Under the pieces are notes generated by a model. It was not told the DNA's origin. It ran no database searches and was given only the letters and a program-made list of their open reading frames with translations. Position numbers and translations under genes: made by a program. From positions 9,875,501 to 9,939,500 of the forward strand of contig NC_085121.1 in NCBI RefSeq assembly GCF_030269925.1: a stretch of DNA of 64,000 nt. Direction: 5' to 3'. Within the stretch, counting starts at the first letter, position 1. The number at the start of each line of letters is the position of its first letter. The DNA is from Bombyx mori. Taxonomy: Eukaryota; Arthropoda; Insecta; Lepidoptera; Bombycidae. Below are positions 25,101-62,113 of this stretch, in pieces.

Positions 25101-27872
25101 CTAGACTATCGTCATCACTTTACACCGTGTAGTTCGTTCACCCTTGTACGTAATAATAATACTTAAAAGATCAAGTTACAAATATCAACATTATGTCAGC
25201 TAGCGGTGCTACTGTCGATGGAGACGTATGATGATGCGTCAAATTTATCGATTATTTCCTAATTGACGAAATATCTAATAATATATCTGACGTAAGCGTG
25301 AAGGAAAACGTTCTAAGAAACGGTTCCAAACTGTATCCTTATTTGATGACGTTGATGCGCTTCAAAGGGAATTTTCCTCGTGCATAAATTAGGACCATTT
25401 ACCGTAATATCATGAAGGAAGTCAATAAGGCAGAGGGAATAAGGGCGGATCTTTTCGTGTCTCGGCAAGGAAAGCCTACTGCAATTAGGTCTTCGCCACG
25501 TGAATTATATTAAAGGATTTAGCCGGCAATCGCAATACCCCTGCTTAGTGGGGCAGGGCAGGGCTCTTAGCCTAGGCATAAGGGGTTACGTCGATGAGAG
25601 ATTCGTGCCCCCGCAATCAGCTTCACGACAACTCAGCAATATCAGTGGTAGGACCTCTTGTGATTCCGCACGGGTAGGTACCACCACCCCGTCTATTTCT
25701 GCTGTGAAGTAGTAATGCGTTTCGGTTTGCGTCGTGAGGCAGCCGTTGTAATTATACTGAGACCTTAGAACTTATATCTCAAGGTGGGTGGCGCATTTAC
25801 GTTGTAGATGTTATAGGCTCCAGTAATCACTTATCACCAGGTGAGCTGTGAGCTCGTCTACTCCTCTAAGCAATAAAAAACAAGATTTGTGTGTGATTAA
25901 TTTTAAGTTCTATTCGAGGTATAAAGAAAATATGACTGGAGTTTTCGCAACAACCCACGGTCATTCGGTAACGTGCGAACTTATTATGGTACACTTCATT
26001 CACGGTTTTTTTTTATGATTGAATGATTACTGGTGGCCCGGAGGCCTTTCCAGTTTCACCAGGACAGGTGGGCGAGCAAAGGCTCAACCAGAAGGGGTGG
26101 GATTTACTAACAGCTGCCCGAGCGCCTCCGAAGGAGACCTAACAGCTGAAGAGCAGCTGCTTCGCGAATGAATCTACTACCGGGCATGCGGGACCGATGC
26201 ATGGGTTAGGTTGCAGGTCGAACTCTTTGTCGAGTTCGACGAGTACGGTTACCGGACATTCACGGTTGCTTGCATAAGAGTTAGTGTATTGCGCAAACGA
26301 ACGCTCGGAGATCGTGATCATTGAATGATAAAAAATATCTAATTTTTTGTACGTTATTACAAAGTTAAGTCATACACTGTGTGCATTACTAAATTGTACG
26401 TTATTACGAAGTGAAGTCGTATACTGTGTGCATTACTAATAAAAATCTTACGTTACGGACGTTTTTTCCCGGTTAGGGTACCCTTCCGCATCGTCCCATA
26501 AGGAACATCGTTCCAAAAAATGAACGTTAGTATAATTAAGGTTCCATTTAACAGGATCTCCCGAAGCTGAAGCGCGAGGCGAAGGAGGGCGGGTCGCGGC
26601 TGGTGGCGGCGCTGCGCGGCTCGCGGCTGGTCGCATGGCGCCACGTGCACGAGCGCGCCTTCTGGACCGCGCTGCGCCTCGCGCTGCCGCTGCCGCCGCG
26701 GGGACAGGTACCCACCCTAACGACCCCTGAGCTCTACTACGGGCATCAACATCTATGTGCTATAACCCTTATTAGAGGCATAGTATATCAACGCGCCTAT
26801 TTCTGCCGTGAAGCAGTAATGCGTTTCGTCTTGAAGGGTGCGGCAGCCGTTGTAACTATACTTGTGACCTTAGAACTTATATCTCAAGGGGGTGGCGCAT
26901 TTACGTTGTAAATGTCTATGGGCTCCAGTAACCACTTAACACCAGGTGAGCTGTGAGCTCGTCCACCCATCTAAGCAATAAAAAAAAATTAATAATACTA
27001 AGCCCTTTCTTTATGTACAATAATAGGTAATACTACTGAGTTTCTCGCCGAATCTTCTCAGTGGATCGTGTTTCCGATTCGGCGGTAGATTCTGTGAAGC
27101 ACGGCTCTTGCTAGGGTTCGTGTTAGCAACAACGTCAGGTTTGAGCCCCACGGGGTCATTTACTCGCCCGGTTACGTTGAAGTGGTCTCTCTCAAGACCA
27201 TCAGCTTAGGTAGGGAAAAAAAAGACAATTTGCAGTGGATGGAATTTGAGCTATTCTTGATTCAATGTTCATGGTAGATAACAGTACGACAGTGCTCGTA
27301 TCATTGGTAGCAATGAACACATTCATACAATACAAAAAATCATCTGTTTCTAGCAAAGTGCCAATTCAATTTGTTATGTCACGTTTTGTGGTTAAAAAAA
27401 CCTCAGTAGAACGAATAACTAGATAGATGTACATCTCGCAGATTTTTTAATGTGCTCTTTGTTTTAGTACAACGAGATCCGGTCACCGTCCTCGTAGAAC
27501 CCGTCGCTTGCGACGAAAGGCTCGACGAGTGAATTAACCCATAGACACAGCCCACTGAGTTTCTCGCCAGATCTTCTCAGTGGGTCGCGTTTCCGATCCG
27601 GTGTTAGATTCGGCGAAGCACTGCTCTTGCTAGGGCCAGTGTTAGTAACACTCCCGGTTTGAGCCCCGTGAGCTCACCTACACGTCAAGGAAAAGCTGAT
27701 ATAGCCTCTCAATGCTATCAGCATAAGTAGGAATAACAAATAATGGGACACTTTGTCACAATCAAAATTTTAAGTTACTTTAATTTATTTATTTTCATTT
27801 CAGACGAAGCCGAACTTAACTGAAACCGACGCGAAGAAAACGAATACAGGCAGTTTGACGGCGCTCGTTTAG
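13590..27872 (+). CDS. IL-1-receptor-like Ig-TM-TIR protein, 5' incomplete
   Basis: Nine exons splice with conserved phase into 407 codons ending TAG at 27872. Residues 1-60 are the C-terminal half of one Ig domain (DSGNYTC, Cys42). Residues 61-174 are a second Ig domain (Cys88, Trp105, DYGMYVC with Cys155). NQT, NYT, NET and NGT are possible N-glycosylation sites. A hydrophobic segment at about 193-211 precedes a basic HRRC stop-transfer. Residues 243-382 are a TIR domain: box 1 FDVLVCW, SLVAVLSP in the middle, Phe-Trp (370-371) as box 3. Ig plus TM plus TIR is the IL-1R family plan, and the SLVAVLSP, RLVAWR and AFW spacing follows it; Toll has LRRs outside. The expected role is a plasma-membrane receptor signalling by TIR contacts. 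The signal peptide and start of the first Ig domain were not found; these exons may lie upstream or outside the window. Confidence 0.8.
13833..14276 (+). mobile_element. Bm1 SINE, full length
   Basis: Complete copy in the first seen intron of the receptor gene: tRNA-like head with GTTCGAATCCCGCAGG, body, and CAATAAAATAAAAAAAT tail. It is in sense orientation and starts 61 bases after the donor. Confidence 0.92.
14466..14561 (+). CDS. Receptor exon: start of second Ig domain
   Basis: Acceptor TTGTTTCGCAG, donor GTAAGT at 14562. Encodes E-K-S-T through EEGGHLRLYCEALI, the A/B strands with the first Ig cysteine. Phase 1 in and out. The last 16 bases and the donor are the first unit of a 45-bp tandem repeat. 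Confidence 0.8.
   Translation, partial: KNRQTHREQCSLRKTSGWRRGGICVCTAKRS
14546..14725 (+). repeat. 45-bp tandem repeat, four units, over a splice donor
   Basis: Units start at 14546, 14591, 14636 and 14681, exactly 45 bases apart, with the core GCGAAGCGCT followed by AAGTGGAGACAC. Unit 1 is the real exon end plus donor. Unit 3 keeps GTAAGT at 14652, unit 2 has GTAATT, and unit 4 has lost it. Confidence 0.9.
15033..15195 (+). mobile_element. BMC1 LINE 3' tail, diverged
   Basis: Begins in the end of the ORF (GAGCGCTATGATATGTCCCT) and runs into the tail (GTATGCTCGTCAGCC) ending AATGGAATAAT. In a receptor intron. Confidence 0.75.
15429..15537 (+). CDS. Receptor exon: middle of second Ig domain
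   Basis: Acceptor TTGTCGCGTAG, donor GTGAGT at 15538. Encodes RSNLADARSDLRWRKVW and an NGT sequon. Trp105 or Trp109 is the core Ig tryptophan. Phase 1 in, phase 2 out. Confidence 0.8.
15737..16345. mobile_element. TA-flanked MITE with internal repeats
   Basis: Terminal inverted repeats AAGGGCGTCACACACGGCG (left) and CGCCGCGTGTGACGCCCTT (right), about 25 bases with the following GAAGATAC, are flanked by TA. Inside, a unit of about 45 bases (CGTCACACACGGCGAAGATA ... TTATATTAACAT) is repeated three times. A Helitron (15810-16197) interrupts it. Confidence 0.75.
15810..16197 (+). mobile_element. Helitron inserted into the MITE
   Basis: Starts TCTAATATATAAAATTCTCG, contains CCGTTTGACCGATTCTCATG, and ends GCCGGGTCAGCTAG next to T. 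It lies within the repeat units of the MITE and is therefore younger. Confidence 0.8.
16535..16830 (+). repeat. LINE-like 3' tail, family C, long copy
   Basis: CACCGGTCACCGTCCTCGCT through CCATAGACACAGCCCACTGA to GATAGGTAGGGAAAAAAA; one of the longer copies of the family. It fixes the orientation by its A-rich end. Confidence 0.7.
17172..17305 (+). CDS. Receptor exon: end of second Ig domain
   Basis: Acceptor TGCTTTCGCAG, donor GTGAGT at 17306. Encodes RVAAQDYGMYVCLI, the second Ig cysteine (Cys155), and the G strand to HYT. Phase 2 in, phase 1 out. Confidence 0.82.
17365..17795 (-). mobile_element. Bm1 SINE, full length, antisense in the receptor intron
   Basis: Plus strand reads TATTGCTTAGATGGGTGAAC through ACCGGACGTCTTATCC. 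The tRNA-like head is present (GGGATTCGAACACCG is the B box in reverse). Confidence 0.9.
18101..18236 (+). mobile_element. BMC1 LINE 3' tail with a short duplication
   Basis: GGTAGGCAGCGGCTTGGATC is followed at once by a second GGTAGGCAGTAACTTGG, then the normal tail to GGGCAATAATTAAAAAAA. The first bases of the tail are duplicated. Confidence 0.8.
18425..18649 (-). pseudogene. Non-LTR RT C-terminal fragment
   Basis: Minus strand encodes LCHLPGTWAPRHELEKLI ... EGKRAVGRTPVRWSDLVRE, the C-terminal GR-x-P-x-RW motif of LINE polyproteins. It is the same broad type as 29626-29860. Confidence 0.75.
18650..19032. other. Intron sequence, nothing recognised
   Basis: No exon, RNA gene or definable repeat end seen. 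Confidence 0.35.
19033..19492 (+). repeat. Family F repeat with a GT microsatellite
   Basis: Collinear with 11982-12400. A run of about fifteen GT dinucleotides (19148-19175) has expanded where other copies have a few bases. Confidence 0.7.
19493..20199. other. Intron sequence, nothing recognised
   Basis: AT-rich; no supported feature. Confidence 0.35.
20200..20590 (+). repeat. LINE-like 3' tail, family D
   Basis: Shares GTTAGGTCTCCTTTGGAGGC, GCGCTCGGGTAGCTGTTAG and CTCCGGGCCACCAGTAAT with the inverted copy at 26010-26262; both end in an A-run. Confidence 0.65.
20591..21230. other. Intron sequence, nothing recognised
   Basis: AT-rich; no supported feature. Confidence 0.35.
21231..21481 (+). 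mobile_element. Bm1 SINE, 5'-truncated
   Basis: ACTGGTGGTAGGACC to CCAAGCAATAAAATA; ends 72 bases before the transmembrane exon of the receptor. Confidence 0.9.
21554..21748 (+). CDS. Receptor exon: juxtamembrane and transmembrane
   Basis: Acceptor TTTGTCGTGCAG, donor GTATCC at 21749. Encodes a Gly-rich stalk, the hydrophobic run VLAAGGAGGALLLLTMVAL (residues about 193-211), then HRRC and a basic cytoplasmic linker. The side with positive charge follows the helix, so N-terminus out. Phase 1 in and out. GC-rich against an AT-rich intron. Confidence 0.78.
21800..22091 (+). mobile_element. Helitron, family 3, uninterrupted
   Basis: Starts TCTTATATGTGTATAAATGA and ends GCCGGGTCAGCTAG beside T. 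Best uninterrupted reference, with 33331-33620, for the broken copy at 2401-2934. Confidence 0.8.
22092..22794. other. Intron sequence; possible hAT terminus
   Basis: CAGTGATTCTCAACC at about 22361 resembles a hAT-type terminus, but no matching right end was found, so no element is called. Confidence 0.3.
22795..22893 (+). repeat. LINE-like 3' tail, family C, short
   Basis: GAGCCCCGTGAGCTCACCTA to CTTAGGCAGGGAAAAAA, then a TC-rich tract (CTCTCTCTCTTTCTCTC) just before the next exon's acceptor. Confidence 0.65.
22978..23118 (+). CDS. Receptor exon: start of TIR domain (box 1)
   Basis: Acceptor TGTCTGTGTGTAG, donor GTTAGT at 23119. Encodes EKEFDVLVCWTAVDAELVRG, TIR box 1 and helix A, through YHYRVHALQLSTQPDL where box 2 should lie. 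No Arg-Asp-x-x-Pro-Gly is present there. Phase 1 in and out. Confidence 0.8.
23565..23755. repeat. Long hairpin (inverted repeat)
   Basis: The left arm AGTTTAAAAAAACGAACAAA-ATACGC ... AGAAAATCCAA is repeated inverted from about 23697 (TTGGATTTTCTATAAGAGCG ... GTTTTTTTAAACTGTTATT). Arms are about 55-60 bases with very few mismatches; the loop is about 60 AT-rich bases. Confidence 0.8.
23756..23920 (+). repeat. Repeat arm shared with 9885-10190
   Basis: Contains GGGGTCAAAATCATGTTCAA and TTCCGTTACAAACGTACATA, the reverse of the first part of the repeat at 9885. With the hairpin it probably forms one element of about 350 bases. Confidence 0.5.
23969..24114 (+). CDS. Receptor exon: middle of TIR domain
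   Basis: Acceptor CTGTGCGTGCAG, donor GTAACG at 24115. Encodes YSELVGEAARCRSLVAVLSP then LLTALSQLRALPLPP and VVVLLQ, matching the central IL-1R TIR strand (SRRLIxVLSP in the family) and the following PVI-like strand. Phase 1 in, phase 0 out. Strongly GC-rich. Confidence 0.82.
24655..24962 (+). repeat. LINE-like 3' tail, family C
   Basis: TCGGATCCCCCGGATTCATT through AACCCATAGACACATCCTGC to AATAGGTAGGAAAAAAA. Confidence 0.68.
24963..25642. other. Intron sequence, nothing recognised
   Basis: No supported feature. Confidence 0.35.
25643..25880 (+). mobile_element. Bm1 SINE, 5'-truncated
   Basis: AGTGGTAGGACCTCTTGTGA to CTAAGCAATAAAAAA. Confidence 0.88.
26010..26262 (-). repeat. LINE-like 3' tail, family D, inverted
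   Basis: Reverse of 20200-20590: TTTTTTTTATGATTG, then ATTACTGGTGGCCCGGAG and GCCTCCGAAGGAGACCTAAC. Confidence 0.65.
26347..26440 (+). repeat. Two-copy 47-bp tandem duplication
   Basis: TTGTACGTTATTAC ... ACTGTGTGCATTACTAA occurs at 26347 and again at 26394, with four to five differences. Confidence 0.85.
26555..26707 (+). CDS. Receptor exon: end of TIR domain (box 3)
   Basis: Acceptor TTCCATTTAACAG, donor GTACCC at 26708. Encodes SRLVAALRGSRLVAWR then HERAFWTALRLALPLPP. The Phe-Trp pair is TIR box 3, and the pattern ALR..R.V.WR..(x)n..FW..LR follows IL-1R-type TIR domains. Phase 0 both sides. Very GC-rich. Confidence 0.82.
26793..26988 (+). mobile_element. Bm1 SINE, 5'-truncated
   Basis: GCGCCTATTTCTGCCGTGAA to TAAGCAATAAAAAAAA; starts about 85 bases after the receptor exon at 26555-26707. 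Confidence 0.88.
27028..27222 (+). repeat. LINE-like 3' tail, family C
   Basis: CTGAGTTTCTCGCCGAATCT to CTTAGGTAGGGAAAAAAAA. Confidence 0.68.
27476..27733 (+). repeat. LINE-like 3' tail, family C
   Basis: CCGGTCACCGTCCTCGTAGA to TCAGCATAAGTAGGAATAAC; ends 70 bases before the last receptor exon. Confidence 0.7.
27804..27872 (+). CDS. Receptor terminal exon
   Basis: Acceptor TTTTCATTTCAG, in phase 0. 22 codons (TKPNLTETDAKKTNTGSLTA then L, V) and TAG. A short hydrophilic, Thr-rich tail after the TIR domain. Confidence 0.78.
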   Translation, partial: TKPNLTETDAKKTNTGSLTALV

Positions 27873-27991
27873 ACGCGCGTGTGGCCGGCGCGTCACGACG
27901 GCAGCTACTGGGCACTCGGCTCGGCGGGCCTTACCGGGCCTCACCGGGCCTGAAGGCCCTGCGATATGCACCAAGGCCACCGATGCCGTTA

Positions 27992-27997
27992 AATAAA
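27992..27997 (+). terminator. Polyadenylation signal of the receptor gene
   Basis: AATAAA 120 bases after the stop codon, in GTTAAATAAAGACTG. First such signal downstream. Confidence 0.6.
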
Positions 27998-28690
27998 GAC
28001 TGTGACATTTTAGTTTTACGTTCGAATATCACGATGATATTTCAATTCGAGAGTGAATTTAATTTCGATAGTTTTCTGAAGATCTCAGAATGTTATTTTT
28101 TTTCTCTTCCGAATCTGTTCGAAGACTAAACAATTTATATTTCTCTTGTGCCAAAGGGAAACGGTTCGTCATGACAATTAATGCTACTTACCCAAACTTA
28201 TTGGTTTGGTTGTATTAGACTATTTATTCTATTTAATTTCGATGAACATATCATGTCTAAATTTTAGTTTTCATTTGAAACTTAATTTTTTGTACTTTTT
28301 TTTTTGTTTGTTTAATCTTTATTTTAATAATATGCGTTTCAAGTATTATTATTATATTATCACAGAACACACGTTGTATTGGTATTAAAATTTTGAAGTT
28401 TGTATATTTTTTGGCTGTTATCTCACGTGGATGGATGGATTGATTAATTATGATTAATTTGGGTATATTTAGGTATAGTTAAATAACGGAACGTTAAATA
28501 TAGTTTTAACAAATTTTTTTCGGTGTTCTGTGATTCTCGTTTCATTAATTTCGGTTAAGCTATTTATATGATGGCCGTTGTTCGTACGTTTTGGGCAGCG
28601 AGAGTGACGCTGACACGATCCCGGGTTCTGTGATAAAACGAAGAGCGGATATTATTAAGAGAGTGCAGCAGGGCTTTAGAGCCTCTAGTG

Positions 28691-29141
28691 CAGCGGTCGG
28701 GGAACTTTTTTAATTATTACTCCAAAACATTTTTGTGTAAGTTGATATTATCCCATGGCGAAGAACAAAAAAAAAACGAAATCGCTTCTTTTTAGCATCT
28801 TTCATATCATAGCCTCCATAATAATTTTGAAAAGAAAACAATAACTAAAAAGATAATTTAAACATCATTTATTCAATTTATCAATGTAATACCTAGTAAT
28901 ACATGACGGTAATAATATTAATATATGTAATATACAGTTGAGGAAAAAAAAAACGCCCCCACAGAAAATATAAGTAAATGATAATTTCTTGTTATTTTAT
29001 AATTCATATGATATTTTTATGAGTTTGAAAATCACAACGATTCTAAAGAAGTTTCACTTCAATATATACTTTTTACTCACAAATGTTTCATTTTTACCGC
29101 CTAAAATTTTGGGGTAATTTACCCCGGTTCCCCGACCGCTG
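28691..29141. mobile_element. hAT-type MITE with perfect 8-bp target duplication
   Basis: Inverted ends CAGCGGTCGGGGAAC and GTTCCCCGACCGCTG enclose 451 bases with no coding. CTCTAGTG stands directly on both sides (28683-28690, 29142-29149). The CAG start and 8-bp duplication place it with hAT elements. Confidence 0.85.
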
Positions 29142-29625
29142 CTCTAGTGGTACAGAACCTTTATACGTAAGCTCTAATGTAGCGCGCCTCCGCCCTGCTG
29201 ACTCATCTCTATCTAAAGCCCCTTGAATTTGCAAACATTTTCTATAACAAACCAACCGCACAACTCAAGGGTTGTTGACCGACTAAAATCCAGAGAGACT
29301 ATTTATAATGGAATATAATGAAAATATAGTTTTCCGTTATCGAATAAGGCGAATTTAAGGGATAGATTGTAATGTTAGTTAGTTAAGTAAACATGTGCTG
29401 TAAATATAATCCGTAGTAATAAAAACTATTTTTGCATTGAAAGTATGTAAGAATTGTTAATTACATGGTTTCGTTTAATCAGTTTTTAACTGAATAATTT
29501 CGTAGTTATTATGTTTTTTTGTCACATTCCGTCGTAGTTATGAGTTGTTCGCTCATAAAAATGAAAGAAATTGAAATAAATGGGATTACTCAATTAATGG
29601 TCTTTTAATTACTAACCTTAACTTA

Positions 29626-29860
29626 AAACTTATGATCACAGGGAAAGTTGAAGGCAACAGATCTAGAGGCCGCAGCCAGACTCGTTGGTCCGATCAGATC
29701 CGCACCGCTTTGGACAGTACAGTGTACAGCGCGCTGCATGACGCCGTGGACAGGGGAAAATGGAAAAAGATCTTAAGATTGAAGCTCATGGGTGATGGTG
29801 GTCACGACCCTCAGACATGAGGAACACGACTCGAGGAGGAGGAATTACTAACCTACAGAA
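29626..29860 (+). pseudogene. Non-LTR RT C-terminal fragment
   Basis: Reads GKVEGNRSRGRSQTRWSDQI ... DAVDRGKWKKILR ... GDGGHDPQT and TGA, followed by a GAGGAGGAGGA tail. This is the standard C-terminus of a LINE polyprotein common in moths. Upstream domains are absent. Confidence 0.8.
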
Positions 29861-29916
29861 TGTAAAATTGACGGGGGATGTAAAAAAAGAAAATAGCCTT
29901 GACTACAATCTAAAAT

Positions 29917-29922
29917 TTTATT
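29917..29922 (-). terminator. Possible polyadenylation signal of the ABCC gene
   Basis: TTTATT on the plus strand, AATAAA on the minus strand, about 700 bases past the ABCC stop. Only one of several AT-rich candidates. Confidence 0.3.
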
Positions 29923-30621
29923 TTGTTGTATTAATCAACAAACATTTTCAATTTCTACAAACATCGGTATATTATCAGAATAAAAATTGTATGTTGAATA
30001 TAATTTTATCAAATCCATAACCACATCGACATAAGTACAATACATATCACTGAATAAAATTAGATACTTAAAATATTATTTATCATCAAAGACACTTACA
30101 GTGTTAATAAGTAACGTTTCCTTTTTTTTTTCCCGTTATTTATATAATTAATGTAAGTACACGCTAAACCTATTATAATAGGCCTCGTTCAAGTCTACAA
30201 GTAAAATTGTAGCACCTTTTGTATATAATAATACGGTAAAGCTTTGATTTCTTCAAACAAACAAAAAAACTAATTAAGACACTGTTTACATTGTAGTAAA
30301 TTTAAATTAAGAAAATATTCGATAAGGATTTGGTATTGCAGTCAAAATTTCCTTTTAACTACTCTAACATAAAGATCAATTTTGGTAACCATCCAATGGA
30401 AATCTCACTTGTTTTACAAACACGCAATAATCAACAAAAACCTATTCTTACAAATAGTTCCTACCATATAAATAACGAATACATTTGTGACATAAGCGTG
30501 ACGTATCGGCGGGCAGCCTACACACTTACGGAATAAAACAGATCCTTTTGTACATCCCTCATAGGAACATTAATAACACGTATTTTAAGTAATTCGTAGC
30601 CTACATTCATGTTTAACTAGA

Positions 30622-60163
<29,542 letters not shown>

Positions 60164-61546
60164 CTGTTAATGATAAAATGTGTTTTTCAGGCATAAGTTG
60201 TGTTAATATAAATAAATATAACATAAAAATATTTAAATACATAATTAAGCTTTCTATTGGCAACCATCTCTGAATTGTAAGTTTCCACTTGAAATAGTAA
60301 TATGATAAGCCTAGCCAACTTGTTTCGCCGGTTCTTTTCAAGACTATGTCTATTTTCGGAACCTGTTGTTTTATATATATGTATATATCAACATACTAAC
60401 GGAATGTTATAATGATAATATTTATCTTGAAATAAATAATCTCCAATTTTCTGAGAACTACGCGACTGATACGAGATATATATATATATATATATATAAT
60501 CTACTTTAATATAAAAGGAAAATCAACAAAGCCTTTTACCACGGGCGGAGAAGGCAATATTTGTACCGACTATAAACCTCAACGCGAATTTCTTCTTAAT
60601 AATACCAACATACAATTATCTCTCACTCTCAGATCGTCAATTATATTTATATCGTTTTCCTTACAGTCCGAATAAGATTATGCCGCTAAAAAATTCACAA
60701 ATGATGGTACGTTGTTGTCGTAAACACAGTTATGGCATGACGATACCGATGACGACACCACAATACAATTAGTCGCTCACTTTAACTACGTACGTATGTA
60801 CCCGTACTTGTGTCAACAATTCAAACAACTCATCGTTTAGTCTTTCACATAACACAATATCACACACAACACAGACTGACACACGAATCTATTACAGGTG
60901 ATTTAAAATATTATCGAAATTATACTATGACCGTTCAGATCGGATCTTCATTGTCTCTTACAAAATTTAATATAAAAGAATAATAATTGAACCATTTTTT
61001 TTTGTATTCGTATACATGTGTGTGCTTACAACACAGGACTCAACGCCACATGAAATCAGTCAATCTCATAATAGATAGAATGATCTCACGTGGTAACGTG
61101 GATTACCATGTGAGATCATTTTTTCTTGAAAAGTGGAAAAAAAACTGTTTCCAATTTTTTATATAGATGATAATACTTAAAAAGCTCGTGTATGTACTCA
61201 AGAGTTTTTGTATATTATTCCAATTCTAATTCGAGTTGTTTTTGTTTTACCTTGGGCAAGTTTCATTAGAAACGTAACTGTAAACAAAAAACAGGCAGAA
61301 CAAGTGGTAAGTGCTAATGATATAACACAATATTACTAAGGAATGACGTTTCATAATTTGTTTTGGACCTATTGCGCGCATTGTATATACGACATTATAC
61401 GACGATTTAAAAAAAAAACAAATGGTGCACGCTGCTTGGACGATCTCGAAGAAATGCGATGGATTGCAGTTGTTAAGTGTCTTCACGTTACATTACTTCA
61501 ATGCACTCTGAATTTAATTTACGAAATTAAATCCAGAATTAATTCA
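60164..61546. other. Upstream of first seen ABCC exon
   Basis: The missing N-terminal exon(s) of the ABCC gene were sought here and not found. An AT run lies at 60477-60498 and a hairpin at 61079-61120. Confidence 0.35.
61079..61120. repeat. Short perfect-type hairpin
   Basis: AATGATCTCACGTGGTAA and TTACCATGTGAGATCATT pair over 18 bases with one mismatch and a six-base loop. Confidence 0.85.
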
Positions 61547-61799
61547 TTTTTTTTTATTTTTTTTATTGCTTAGATGTGTGGACGAGCTCACAGCCCACCT
61601 GGTGTTAAGTGGTTACTGGAGCCCATAGACATCTACAACGTAAATGCGTCACACACCTTGAGAATAGTTCTAAGGTCTCATTATAGTTACAACGGCTGCC
61701 CCACCCGTCAAACCGAAACGCATTACTGCTTCACGGCAGAAATAGGCGGGGCGGTGGTACCTACCAGTGCGGACTCACAAGAGGTCCTACCACCAGTAA
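61547..61799 (-). mobile_element. Bm1 SINE, 5'-truncated, with target duplication
   Basis: TTTTTATTGCTTAGATGTGT to GTCCTACCACCAGT. AATTCAT precedes and follows the element, consistent with a 7-base target duplication. Confidence 0.9.
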
Positions 61800-62113
61800 A
61801 TTCATGGAAGCAAATTACATGATTGTACTATTATGAGGGCTGTTTCTTTAATTAAGCGAGTACGCATATTAATAACACCGATTGCTTCCTTACCCTTACT
61901 CAATATTATCATTTTTGAACGTTATTTTGGAAATGCAGATAAAATGAGAGTTAGGACTTCGAACACATGATTCACAGTTGACTGCATTATTTACTTAACA
62001 CCAGTTAAGACTGTCACTTCGTCTGCTTATCTTCTAATCTATACATATAAATAAAATTGGTGTGTCTGTTTGTAATATTGAAATAGCCGCTTTTTACTAC
62101 ATGCATATGAATA

